Part shown: piece by piece, positions 1 through 7,122 of the stretch | How the letters are laid out: each line of letters starts with the position of its first letter | Position numbering within the stretch: the stretch's first letter is position 1 | From: Candidatus Poribacteria bacterium | Lineage (GTDB): Bacteria; Poribacteria; WGA-4E; GCA-2687025 | Assembly: GCA_002687025.1 (NCBI GenBank) | Contig: NYZG01000057.1 | Coordinates: forward strand, 9,558 to 29,293 | Reading direction: 5' to 3' | DNA: 19,736 nucleotides | The notes under the pieces: model-generated | Seen by the model: the letters and a program-made list of their open reading frames with translations, nothing else | What the model was told of the DNA's origin: nothing | Databases searched by the model: none | Program-made: the position numbers and the translations under genes

Positions 1-1
1 G

Positions 2-298
2 AACGGCGCGCCGTCGCTCTTCGGCGATCTCGCGAAGGGCCAGCTACAGAGGTCGGCGTGCCTCTTCGCCGCAGGCATGCTCTGCGGGTTCTGGTGGGAG
101 TCGTGGAACTACCTCGCGGCGACCAAGTGGGTCTACGACGCTCCGTTCACGCCGGGTCTGAGCATCTTCGAGATGCCGTTGGCGGGGTTCATCGGCTTCG
201 GGCCGTTCGCGTGGGAGCTGTTCGCGATGTACCACTTCGCGCGGGTGATACTCGGAATCGAGGAGGGCGGGGACGGGCCGTCGGCCGGGGAGTCGTGA
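2..298 (+). CDS. Small integral membrane protein, 3' end only
   Basis: This is the last 98 codons of a gene whose start lies before the window; the frame is open from position 2 to the TGA at 296-298. The protein shows one hydrophobic stretch rich in Trp and Gly (SACLFAAGMLCGFWWESWNY) and a second near the C-terminus (PLAGFIGFGPFAWELFAMYH), so it spans the membrane at least twice. The CGFWWESWNY...KWVY...IFEMP pattern looks like a conserved uncharacterised membrane family I have a vague memory of, but I cannot name its function. The last residues are polar and low-complexity (EEGGDGPSAGES). An internal ATG at position 77 could start a 73-residue product, but the upstream frame is equally coding-like, so I treat it as a fragment. 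It converges on the TIR gene with only 28 bases between the two stops. Confidence 0.7.
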   Translation, partial: NGAPSLFGDLAKGQLQRSACLFAAGMLCGFWWESWNYLAATKWVYDAPFTPGLSIFEMPLAGFIGFGPFAWELFAMYHFARVILGIEEGGDGPSAGES

Positions 299-326
299 CG
301 CGGCTGGCCCGGCGCCGATCGCTACG

Positions 327-1286
327 TCACTCCTGGCTGCTGCCCGACTGTAGGTCCCGCAGGACGCGCTGGAACGCCGTCTGGTAGGCGTCGTGGTCCT
401 TCCACTGCGTGAAGTCGCCGATGTGCCTCTTGCGGCGGATAGTGCTCGCCCACGCCTTCCGCGTTCGCTGAACCGCGTCGTCGATGCGGACGGGGAACAG
501 CACCTTCTTGCCTCTGCGACGCGTCTCCTTCTCAAGCGCCGCCTCGGCCTCGTCCTCTACCCATCCGCTCTGCACGGAATCGCGCGACAGGACCAGTACG
601 AGCTTGTCGTAGTAGCGAATCGCCCGGTCGATCTCATCGCGGATGCTGTCCCCGATCTTCATATCCTCCGCGGCGAACCAACACCGCACGCCCTCGGCTT
701 GTAGATCGCGGTGGAGACGCTGAGCGAACTCCTCGTCCTTGTGCGAATAGCTGATGAAGCACGAATAGAACTCGATGGCGGCGCCGACGAGGGAACGCGC
801 GTAGGTGATGAACTCCTCGGGAACGCCGCAGCCGCGTAGGAACTTCTCGGGAATCTCGCCACCGGAGGCGTAGAGCGTGTCGATGCCGATAGTGGACGGT
901 CCTCCATGGCTGACGTCCTCCAATCCCTTGACGCCCCGCAAATCCACGCGGCTGAAGGTCGTGAGTAACAGATGCGCCCCGCGCAGATACGCTCCGCGCA
1001 GATGCGGCACGTGCAGATACGCCTCGGTGAGAATCGTCCCGTCCATATCGGCCCCGCGCAGATCCACGCCGGTCAGATTCGCCCCACTCAGATACGCCCA
1101 CGACAGATTCGCCCGGCTAAGATTCGCCCGGCTCAGATCCGCCCGGCTCAGATCCGCCTTGCTCAGATCCGCCCCACTCAGATTCGCCGCGTGCAGATCC
1201 ACCATCGTCGCGCGGTTCTTGTGCCGCCAGGTGTTCCACCCGCTCACGCCGCGTCGGAGGATTTCGAGATGTTCTTCATTTGCCAC
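327..1286 (-). CDS. Pentapeptide-repeat plus TIR-domain protein (putative NADase effector)
   Basis: A 319-residue protein with no signal peptide, hence probably cytoplasmic. Residues about 30-118 are pentapeptide repeats of the A(D/N)LSxA type, expected to fold as a right-handed quadrilateral beta-helix. A linker (about 119-171, with GIDTLYASGG and LRGCGVPEEF) leads to a TIR domain at about 172-310. This has the FISYSHKDEEFA first strand, a BB-loop region (CWFAAEDMKIGDSI) and VLVLSRDSVQSGWVEDE. The Glu four residues after Trp242 (E246) aligns with the catalytic Glu of SARM1-type TIR NADases (WVxxE). Bacterial TIR proteins often cleave NAD or make cyclic-ADP-ribose signals in antiphage immunity; that role here is inference. 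The start is GTG at 1286, chosen because MANEEHLEILRRG looks like the usual N-terminus of this architecture; its ribosome site is weak. It stands alone, with no recognisable defence partner beside it. Confidence 0.88.
   Translation of the reverse strand: MANEEHLEILRRGVSGWNTWRHKNRATMVDLHAANLSGADLSKADLSRADLSRANLSRANLSWAYLSGANLTGVDLRGADMDGTILTEAYLHVPHLRGAYLRGAHLLLTTFSRVDLRGVKGLEDVSHGGPSTIGIDTLYASGGEIPEKFLRGCGVPEEFITYARSLVGAAIEFYSCFISYSHKDEEFAQRLHRDLQAEGVRCWFAAEDMKIGDSIRDEIDRAIRYYDKLVLVLSRDSVQSGWVEDEAEAALEKETRRRGKKVLFPVRIDDAVQRTRKAWASTIRRKRHIGDFTQWKDHDAYQTAFQRVLRDLQSGSSQE
969..1200 (-). repeat. 15-bp tandem coding repeat encoding the pentapeptide solenoid
   Basis: On the + strand a unit close to CAGATxCGCCxxxCT recurs every 15 bases, with a few degenerate units near 1020-1050 and nearly identical units between about 1125 and 1185. 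Each unit is exactly five codons, so copy-number changes keep the reading frame. The near-identity of adjacent units in the 1125-1185 stretch suggests recent unit duplication. Confidence 0.85.
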
Positions 1287-1415
1287 GGCGCTGTTCCAAG
1301 GTTGGGTACGTCACGAGTCGCCGCCACGGTCTCCGACAAGACCATTCTGCCATGCTTCCCCGCCTGCTTGCAGGCGCGTGTGGCTCCTCGGCAGTAGCGA
1401 GATAGCGACGCGATT

Positions 1416-1451
1416 GGGTCGGGATTCCTCGCCGTCGGCTCGGAATGACAG
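1416..1451. repeat. Interspersed-repeat-like imperfect hairpin element
   Basis: The element reads GGATTCCTCGCC, GTC, GGCTCGGAATGACA in succession. The arms ATTCCTCGCC and GGCTCGGAAT pair except for two central mismatches around a three-base loop. Elements of the form ATTCCTCGC...GCTCGGAATGACA occur in many copies between genes in several environmental bacterial genomes. That this is one of a family here is inference, supported weakly by a shorter look-alike at 16228-16247. Confidence 0.45.
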
Positions 1452-1538
1452 TTGTCGGGCGTTGGTTTCGGTCTGCGGACGGGGTAGGCCACCCGCTATT
1501 GGGCCTCATGCGACAGGGCTGACGCCGCCTGCCGGGCG

Positions 1539-1568
1539 TTGGAAAAGGCCCAGGCCATCGGATACACT
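1539..1568 (+). promoter_or_regulatory. Candidate sigma70-type promoter of the argJ operon
   Basis: TTGGAA at 1539-1544 and TACACT at 1563-1568 are separated by 18 bases; each matches four of six consensus positions. A start of transcription near 1575 would place the 1578-1600 hairpin at the very 5' end of the mRNA. This was read by eye only. Confidence 0.35.
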
Positions 1569-1577
1569 TCACCGCAC

Positions 1578-1600
1578 AAGTGCAGGTATCACCTGCGTTT
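1578..1600 (+). promoter_or_regulatory. Hairpin or palindromic operator ahead of argJ
   Basis: GCAGGT, ATC, ACCTGC forms a perfect 6-bp stem with a 3-base loop. Two G-U and two A-U pairs extend it to about 10 bp (AAGT on the left, GTTT on the right). It lies 40 bases before the argJ start. It does not resemble the AT-rich ArgR box. It could be a repressor site, a protective 5' mRNA hairpin, or a weak terminator with only three T after it. Confidence 0.4.
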
Positions 1601-1640
1601 GAGGAGTGTCGCGCTCCCTCTTTCCGAGAAGGATTCCACG

Positions 1641-2861
1641 GTGAGCGATCACGGGAAATGGACGGTCGTCGACGGTGGCGTATCGGCAGCGCGGGGGTTT
1701 TCATCCGCCGGAGTCGAAGCGCGTATCCGTTATCGCGACCGCCCGGACCTCGGGATCATCCGTTGCTCGGAACGCGCCGCCGTCGCGGGCGTGTTCACCA
1801 AGAACCGATTCGCCTCACCCACCATTCAGCACGACCGCGAACAGATCGAACGCTCCGGCGGATACGCGCGGGCGGTCGTCGTGAACGCCGGGAACGCGAA
1901 CGCCGCCACCGGCGCGTCAGGTCTCGAAGACGCGCGGGCCATGACCGACGCGACCGCCGCCGGCCTCGGCATCCCCGCCGAGGAAGCCCTCGTGTCGTCC
2001 ACGGGCGTCATCGGAGAGCCGCTGCCGATGGACCCGGTGCGCGCCGGAATCGACGATGCAGTAGCGACCCTGAACGACGGCGGCAACGACGACTTCTCCC
2101 GCTGCATCATGACGACCGACACAGCACGCAAGGAACACGCCGTCGAGTTGACGGTCAACGGCGAGCCGGTTCGCATCGGTGGATGCTGTAAGGGCTCCGG
2201 CATGATCGCGCCGAACATGGCGACCATGCTGGCCTTCGTCACCACGGACGCCGCCATCGGGCCGACGCTCCTACAGCAGATGCTCCGCCGCGCGGCGGCC
2301 CGAACGTTCAACCGCATCAGCGTCGACGGCGACGAGAGCACCAACGACACCGTTCTCCTGATGGCGTCCGGCCTCTCGCAACCCGTCGAGACGCACACGG
2401 AAGCCGCGCGACAGTTCGAGGAAGCCCTCGAAGAGGTGTGCCGGGAACTCGCGAAGAAGATCGCGCGGGACGGCGAGGGAGCAACGCGGCTCATCGAAGT
2501 CCACGTGACCGGGGCGAAGGACGAGGCAGACGCAGAACGCGCGGCCGCCGCAGTCGCCGAATCGAGCCTCGTCAAGACGGCGGTGTACGGCGAGGACGCC
2601 AACTGGGGACGTATCGCCTGCGCCCTGGGCTATTCGGGCTCGGAGTTCGCGCAGGAGAACGTCGCGATCGGCATCGGCGACGTGCGTCTCGTCGAGGGCG
2701 GCGTGCGCGTGGAATACTCGGAAGAGGACGCCACCGCGCAACTGAAAATCGACCCCGTCCGCATCTCCGTAGACCTTGGGGCGGGAGCCGGGGAAGCGAC
2801 CTTCTGGTCGTGCGACCTCACCGAGGGGTACATCGAAGAGAACGCCTCTTACCGCTCGTAG
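1641..2861 (+). CDS. argJ: Glutamate N-acetyltransferase / amino-acid acetyltransferase (ArgJ)
   Basis: ArgJ moves the acetyl group from N-acetylornithine to glutamate, closing the acetyl cycle of arginine synthesis; bifunctional forms also use acetyl-CoA. The product is 406 residues, the normal family length. ArgJ-specific blocks are visible: VFTKNRFASP, VVNAGNANAATG, SSTGVIG, and the self-cleavage segment KGSGMIAPNMATMLAF. In that segment the chain should cut between Ala194 and Thr195, leaving Thr195 as the nucleophile of the beta chain. GEDANWGRI near the C-terminus is also typical. I chose GTG at 1641 because a good ribosome site (GAAGGA, 1628-1633) lies seven bases before it and homology begins just after; the open frame back to 1539 has no coding character. 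It is first of the argJBD block; no argC is present in the window. Confidence 0.96.
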   Translation: MSDHGKWTVVDGGVSAARGFSSAGVEARIRYRDRPDLGIIRCSERAAVAGVFTKNRFASPTIQHDREQIERSGGYARAVVVNAGNANAATGASGLEDARAMTDATAAGLGIPAEEALVSSTGVIGEPLPMDPVRAGIDDAVATLNDGGNDDFSRCIMTTDTARKEHAVELTVNGEPVRIGGCCKGSGMIAPNMATMLAFVTTDAAIGPTLLQQMLRRAAARTFNRISVDGDESTNDTVLLMASGLSQPVETHTEAARQFEEALEEVCRELAKKIARDGEGATRLIEVHVTGAKDEADAERAAAAVAESSLVKTAVYGEDANWGRIACALGYSGSEFAQENVAIGIGDVRLVEGGVRVEYSEEDATAQLKIDPVRISVDLGAGAGEATFWSCDLTEGYIEENASYRS

Positions 2862-2900
2862 GCGAACCGTCGGCGCCCGCCGAGGAGCAAGGAACCGAGG

Positions 2901-3803
2901 ATGCCCACCGACATCGAATCACTGCACACACGCGCCGAGATCCTCACCGAAGCGCTGCCCTATATCCGTGAGTTCTACGGCAAGACGGTCGTCGTGAAAT
3001 ACGGCGGCCACGCCATGGTCGACGAGACGCTCAAGAGCGACGTCATGTCCGACCTCATCCTGATGAAATACGTCGGGATGAAGCCGGTGCTCGTCCACGG
3101 CGGCGGCCCGCAGATCAGCGGGCTGCTGGACCGCGTGGGGAAGAAGTCGGAGTTCGTAAACGGGCTACGCGTCACGGACGAAGAAACGGTGGCCTTCGCG
3201 GAGATGGCCCTGGTCGGCAGCGTCAACAAAGACATCGTCGGCATGCTGAACCGTCTCGGCGCCAGCGCGGTCGGACTCAGCGGCAAGGACGCGAACCTCA
3301 TTCAGGCCCGCAAGCACTTCCCCGTCGTGCAGAACGGGGACGCCGACGAGTCGACGGTCGACATCGGCTTCGTCGGCGAGATAACGCAGGTCAACCCGCA
3401 CATTATCCAGGTGCTGGAGTCGCAGGGCTTCATCCCGGTGATTGCCGGGATGGGCGTCGGCGAGGCCGGCGAGACGTACAACATCAACGCCGACACCACC
3501 GCGGGCGAAATCGCCGCCGCCCTGAAGGCAGCCAAGCTCATCCTACTGAGCGACATTCGCGGCGTGCTTCGCGACAAAGACGACCCCGACTCGCTCATCT
3601 CGACGATCCGCGCGTCCGATCTTCCGCGCCTACGGGAAGAGGGCGTCTTCAGCGCGGGAATGATCCCCAAGATAGAGGCGTGCGCCACGGCGCTGCGCGG
3701 AGGCGTCCGCAAAGCGCACATCATCGACGGGCGCATACCACACTCGCTGCTGCACGAGGTGTTCACGGACGGGGGCATCGGCACACAGCTTACGAACGAC
3801 TGA
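2901..3803 (+). CDS. argB: Acetylglutamate kinase (ArgB)
   Basis: ArgB phosphorylates N-acetylglutamate with ATP, the second step of arginine synthesis, in the cytoplasm. The 300 residues carry the amino-acid-kinase motifs: VVKYGGHAM (Lys33), VHGGGPQ (65-71), NINADTTAGEIAAAL (194-207), LLSDIRGVL and GMIPKIEA (Lys257). It has the extra N-terminal helix (about 1-25, ending LPYIREFYGKT) and the C-terminal HSLLHEVFTDGGIGT pattern that mark arginine-sensitive, hexameric NAGKs. Feedback inhibition by arginine is therefore likely, by analogy with characterised enzymes. ATG at 2901 is preceded by AAGGA and GAGG; the gap from argJ is 39 bases. Confidence 0.96.
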   Translation: MPTDIESLHTRAEILTEALPYIREFYGKTVVVKYGGHAMVDETLKSDVMSDLILMKYVGMKPVLVHGGGPQISGLLDRVGKKSEFVNGLRVTDEETVAFAEMALVGSVNKDIVGMLNRLGASAVGLSGKDANLIQARKHFPVVQNGDADESTVDIGFVGEITQVNPHIIQVLESQGFIPVIAGMGVGEAGETYNINADTTAGEIAAALKAAKLILLSDIRGVLRDKDDPDSLISTIRASDLPRLREEGVFSAGMIPKIEACATALRGGVRKAHIIDGRIPHSLLHEVFTDGGIGTQLTND

Positions 3804-3837
3804 CCCAGAGGCGCCTAACCGGGTAGGGCAGAGCTCC

Positions 3838-5034
3838 ATGACCAACGCATCGATCAAGGCCGAGGCCACCAAGTACATCATCAACACGTATGGAGAGGCC
3901 CGCGCGCTCGCGTTCGTCCGCGGCGAAGGGGCATATGTGTGGGACGCCGATGGGAAGCGCTACCTGGACTTCCTCGGTGGCATCGCGGTGAACGCCCTGG
4001 GGCATTGCCACCCGGCAGTCGTCGACGCGATCACGGAGCAGGCGAAGACGCTCATCCACTGCTCGAACCTGTACTACATCGAACCGCAGGTGCGCCTGGC
4101 GAAGCTGCTGGTCGAGAATTCCTTCGCCGACCAGGCCTTCTTCTGCAACAGCGGCGCCGAGGCGAACGAGTCGGCGATCAAGCTGGCGCGCAAATACGCG
4201 CAGGACCAGGGGCATTCCGGCAAGTACGAAATCGTCACGATGGACCAGTCGTTCCACGGCCGCACGATGGCGACCATCACGGCCACGGCGCAGCCGCGCT
4301 ACCACGTCGGGTTCGAGCCGATGCTCGAGGGGTTCTCGTACGTTCCGTTCAACGACCTCGACGCCACGCGCGCGGCCGTGAGCGATAAGACGTGCGCGAT
4401 ACTCGTCGAGCCGATCCAGTCCGAGGGCGGAGTGAACGTCGCCGAGGACGGCTATCTCGAAGGGCTGCGGGAGATCGCCGACGCCAACGGCGCGCTGCTG
4501 ATCTACGACGAAGTGCAGACGGCCATGGGTCGGCTGGGAACTCTTTGGGGGTACGAGTCATTCGGAGTGGTCCCCGATGTCGTTACAATGGCGAAGGCGC
4601 TTGGTGGAGGCGCTCCGATCGGCGCGCTGCTGACCACCGAGGCCATCGCGCAGAGCCTCGGGCCGGGGACGCACGCGTCGACGTTCGGTGGCAACCCGCT
4701 TGTGAGCGCCGCCGCTCACGCGACGCTGAAGACGATCCTGGACGAGGACATCCCGTCACACGTGGCCGAGATCGGCGCCTATCTGGCCGAGGCGATGCTT
4801 GGCTTGCGCGATGAATTCGACTGCATCACGCAGGTGCGAGGCCGAGGGCTTCTCAGGGGGCTCGAAGTGACCATCGACGGGAACCCCGTCGCGGCGAAGT
4901 GCATCGAGAACGGGCTCATCACCATATGCACGAACAACAACGTCCTGCGGTTCCTGCCCCCGCTGAATATCGAGAAGGCGCACGTGGACGAGGCCGTCGA
5001 GATCGTCCGCAAGTCTCTCCGAAAGGCCGCATGA
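3838..5034 (+). CDS. argD: Acetylornithine aminotransferase (ArgD)
   Basis: A PLP-dependent class III aminotransferase of 398 residues that converts N-acetylglutamate semialdehyde to N-acetylornithine using glutamate; members of this family often also act in lysine synthesis. Visible landmarks are DFLGGIAVNALGH, FFCNSGAEANESAIKLAR (phosphate binding), the SFHGRT loop, EPIQSEGGV, LIYDEVQTAMGR (Asp224 to the pyridine nitrogen), and VTMAKALGGG with the Schiff-base Lys253. The length matches E. coli ArgD. It follows argB after 34 bases, and its TGA overlaps the ATG of the HtrA-like gene (ATGA, 5031-5034), implying translational coupling. Confidence 0.94.
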   Translation: MTNASIKAEATKYIINTYGEARALAFVRGEGAYVWDADGKRYLDFLGGIAVNALGHCHPAVVDAITEQAKTLIHCSNLYYIEPQVRLAKLLVENSFADQAFFCNSGAEANESAIKLARKYAQDQGHSGKYEIVTMDQSFHGRTMATITATAQPRYHVGFEPMLEGFSYVPFNDLDATRAAVSDKTCAILVEPIQSEGGVNVAEDGYLEGLREIADANGALLIYDEVQTAMGRLGTLWGYESFGVVPDVVTMAKALGGGAPIGALLTTEAIAQSLGPGTHASTFGGNPLVSAAAHATLKTILDEDIPSHVAEIGAYLAEAMLGLRDEFDCITQVRGRGLLRGLEVTIDGNPVAAKCIENGLITICTNNNVLRFLPPLNIEKAHVDEAVEIVRKSLRKAA

Positions 5035-6344
5035 AGCACTTCTCGGCCCTGGTATCGCTGCTCGCCCTTCTGACGACGGGGGTTTCCGCCGCCTTCGCGG
5101 CTCCCTCCGATGATGTCGCGTTGTCGCGGGAGAACGCGCTCGTGCGCGCCATCGAGCGCGCAAGTCCAGCCGTCGTGAACATCAACTCGACGCGCATCCG
5201 GCGACAGCGGGTGGTGGATTTCTGGGACTGGTTCGAGCCCCGTTCGCGGGGCCGCGAGCGGACCCGCGAACGCCGCTACCAGAGCCTTGGGTCGGGGGCC
5301 ATCTTCAACGCGGGCGAGGGTTACGTGCTGACGAACCAGCACGTCGTGCAGGACGCCGACGAGATCGAGGTGCGCTTGCAGGACGGACGCGAGTTCCAGG
5401 CCGAGGTGGTCGGCGCGGATCGATTCTCGGACCTCGCCGTGCTGAGGATCGACGGCGAAGACCTGCCACAGGTGGAGCTCGGTCGGTCGGACGATCTGCG
5501 CATCGGTGAGTGGGCCATCGCCATCGGCAACCCGTTCGGGCAACTTGTCAGAGACCGTAAGCCGACGGTGACCGTAGGCGTCATCAGCGCGACGGATCGC
5601 GCCGTGACCGTCGGCGAACGCACCTACTCGAACCTCATCCAGACGGACGCCTCGGTGAATCCAGGGAACAGCGGCGGCCCGTTGGTCAACGCTGCTGGCC
5701 AGGTCATCGGCGTGAACACGTTCATCTTCACCGAGAGCGGGGGTTCCCACGGCGTGAACTTCGCCATCGGGATCGGCACGGCTCAGAAGATCATGGCGCA
5801 GTTGATCGTCAACGGGCAGGTGATCGAGCCATGGACCGGCATGCAATACGCCGATCGTGACGACGAGGAGCCCGGCGTCGTCGTGACGTACGTGCAGCCT
5901 GACGGCCCCGCGGACAAGGCGGGTCTGCGCGCGGACGACATCATCGCGGACATCGACGGGCAAAAGGTATATAGCGCTCGAGACACGCGCGGGGTCATAC
6001 GCCTCGTGCCTCACGGGAACGCGCTGCAGGTGTCGTACGTCCGGGGATCACGTACCCGGGACGCCAAGCTTGTTGCGGGCACTGCGCCGGAACTCTACTC
6101 TTTCTATGGGGCGTACGTCCGCGACGCGGCCGAGTCCGGCGGGGCGGCCGTGGAGCGTGTCCAGCGTCGGACGGTGTTCGACCACGTGCTGGAGCCGGAC
6201 GACGTCATCTACCGAATCGCCAACGTGCGCATCGACAACGCGGCCGATCTGCGGGCCATCGCGAACCAGATAGACCCCGGGAAGAACATCCGGCTGTACT
6301 TCTACCGGCACGGACAGGCGCACTACTACGACTTCTCGATCTGA
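5031..6344 (+). CDS. HtrA/DegP-like exported serine protease with two PDZ domains
   Basis: A 437-residue trypsin-like protease predicted to act in the periplasm on misfolded or signalling proteins. The first 23 residues form a signal peptide (hydrophobic LVSLLALLTTGVSAAFA, probable cut after AFA). The catalytic triad is His104 (LTNQHVV), Asp134 (RFSDLAVL) and Ser214 (NPGNSGGPLVN). One PDZ domain follows at about 270-350 (GVVVTYVQPDGPADKAGLRADDIIADIDG). A second, degenerate PDZ-like region runs from about 358 to the end (LEPDDVIYRIANVRI). The start is ATG at 5031 because it begins the signal peptide and overlaps the argD stop; in-frame codons upstream lie inside argD. DegP, DegQ and DegS cannot be separated by eye, so no symbol is given. 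Confidence 0.92.
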   Translation: MKHFSALVSLLALLTTGVSAAFAAPSDDVALSRENALVRAIERASPAVVNINSTRIRRQRVVDFWDWFEPRSRGRERTRERRYQSLGSGAIFNAGEGYVLTNQHVVQDADEIEVRLQDGREFQAEVVGADRFSDLAVLRIDGEDLPQVELGRSDDLRIGEWAIAIGNPFGQLVRDRKPTVTVGVISATDRAVTVGERTYSNLIQTDASVNPGNSGGPLVNAAGQVIGVNTFIFTESGGSHGVNFAIGIGTAQKIMAQLIVNGQVIEPWTGMQYADRDDEEPGVVVTYVQPDGPADKAGLRADDIIADIDGQKVYSARDTRGVIRLVPHGNALQVSYVRGSRTRDAKLVAGTAPELYSFYGAYVRDAAESGGAAVERVQRRTVFDHVLEPDDVIYRIANVRIDNAADLRAIANQIDPGKNIRLYFYRHGQAHYYDFSI

Positions 6345-6377
6345 GGAGCCGACCACGGGTAGGGAGGGACGACGGCA

Positions 6378-7097
6378 ATGAAACTCGTATACGTCATTCT
6401 CGGCGCGTTCGTGGTCGCCATCGGGCTTTGGGCGGCGTTCGTCCTGCCGGAGATGGGCGAGGGCAGCGTCGTCGACTACAGCAGCCCGACGATGCAGTTC
6501 AACCAGGCGCACACCGTGGCGAAGCTACGGTTCGGACAGGCGCAGAACACCGGCGAATGGGATCTCGCCATTGAGGCGTACACCGACGCCCTCGCGATCC
6601 GTCCCGAGAACGCGGAGGCACAGAACGACCTCGGCGCCTGCTACTACCAGAAGGCGCTGGAGCAGATGGGCGACCCCGTCGAGGAAGACCTGACCGGCTA
6701 CAGCCCGAACCCAAAGGACTCCATCGAATACATCGACGAGAAACTGGACGAGGGCGGCAAGTTCACGTGGGACATCACCGACGACGTGCTGCTTCTCTTG
6801 GAGGACTACCTGGCCGTACGTAGCGACCTGATCTACGCGCGCACGCCGGTCGGTATGGACCACCAGGTGACGTTCATCAGCGGGTCGACCGTGCCGCTCA
6901 TGAGGCTGGCGGAGGCGCACCTGCGCCGGTCGATGGACATCAAACCGGACTACGCCCCCGCATACCGCAACGTCGGGGCGATGTACGTAACCCAGGGACG
7001 CGTGAAGGCCGGGACCAACATACTAGACCAGGCCCTACGATTGGAGCCGGGCGACGGCGAACTGGCCCAGTACATCCAGCAGCTCAAAGGCTATTAA
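6378..7097 (+). CDS. Membrane-anchored TPR protein
   Basis: A 239-residue protein with an N-terminal hydrophobic anchor (VYVILGAFVVAIGLWAAFVL, residues 4-23) followed by a soluble part, probably on the outer face of the inner membrane. TPR-like helices occur at about 45-80 (QAQNTGEWDLAIEAYTDALAI then RPENAEAQNDLGACYY) and at about 178-235 (AEAHLRRSMDIKPDYAPAY, then MYVTQGRVKAGTNILDQAL). The 100-175 stretch between them has no recognisable motif. TPRs normally hold partner proteins; the partner is unknown, but the HtrA-like protease and the next membrane protein are neighbours. A strong ribosome site (AGGGAGGG, 6361-6368) lies nine bases before the ATG. Confidence 0.85.
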   Translation: MKLVYVILGAFVVAIGLWAAFVLPEMGEGSVVDYSSPTMQFNQAHTVAKLRFGQAQNTGEWDLAIEAYTDALAIRPENAEAQNDLGACYYQKALEQMGDPVEEDLTGYSPNPKDSIEYIDEKLDEGGKFTWDITDDVLLLLEDYLAVRSDLIYARTPVGMDHQVTFISGSTVPLMRLAEAHLRRSMDIKPDYAPAYRNVGAMYVTQGRVKAGTNILDQALRLEPGDGELAQYIQQLKGY

Positions 7098-7122
7098 CGC
7101 TTCGACCCGCTCGGACGCGGAC

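Larger units (their letters stand above)
1287..1640. other. Non-coding interval between the TIR gene and argJ
   Basis: About 350 bases without a convincing gene. It contains a perfect 6-bp stem with a 4-base loop at 1361-1376, an interspersed-repeat-like element at 1416-1451, a candidate promoter at 1539-1568 and a stronger hairpin at 1578-1600. Frames that stay open here have arginine-, proline- and serine-rich translations typical of GC-rich non-coding sequence. No tRNA-like cloverleaf was seen. Confidence 0.6.

Noticed and set aside
969..1200. Regular short repeats that could suggest a CRISPR array
   Set aside because: The period is exactly 15 bases with no spacers, and it encodes pentapeptide repeats in frame in the TIR gene.
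1578..1600. ArgR operator upstream of argJ
   Set aside because: ArgR boxes are AT-rich with TGAAT/ATTCA halves; this palindrome is GC-rich and does not fit.
4899..5030. Upstream extension of the HtrA-like protein inside argD
   Set aside because: The added residues are Arg/His-rich, overlap argD in another frame, and precede a perfect signal peptide that starts at 5031.
4779..6014. Long open frame on the minus strand opposite argD and the HtrA-like gene
   Set aside because: It is antisense to two genes with complete catalytic motifs and is rich in Arg, His, Val and Asp, as expected of a GC-rich shadow frame.
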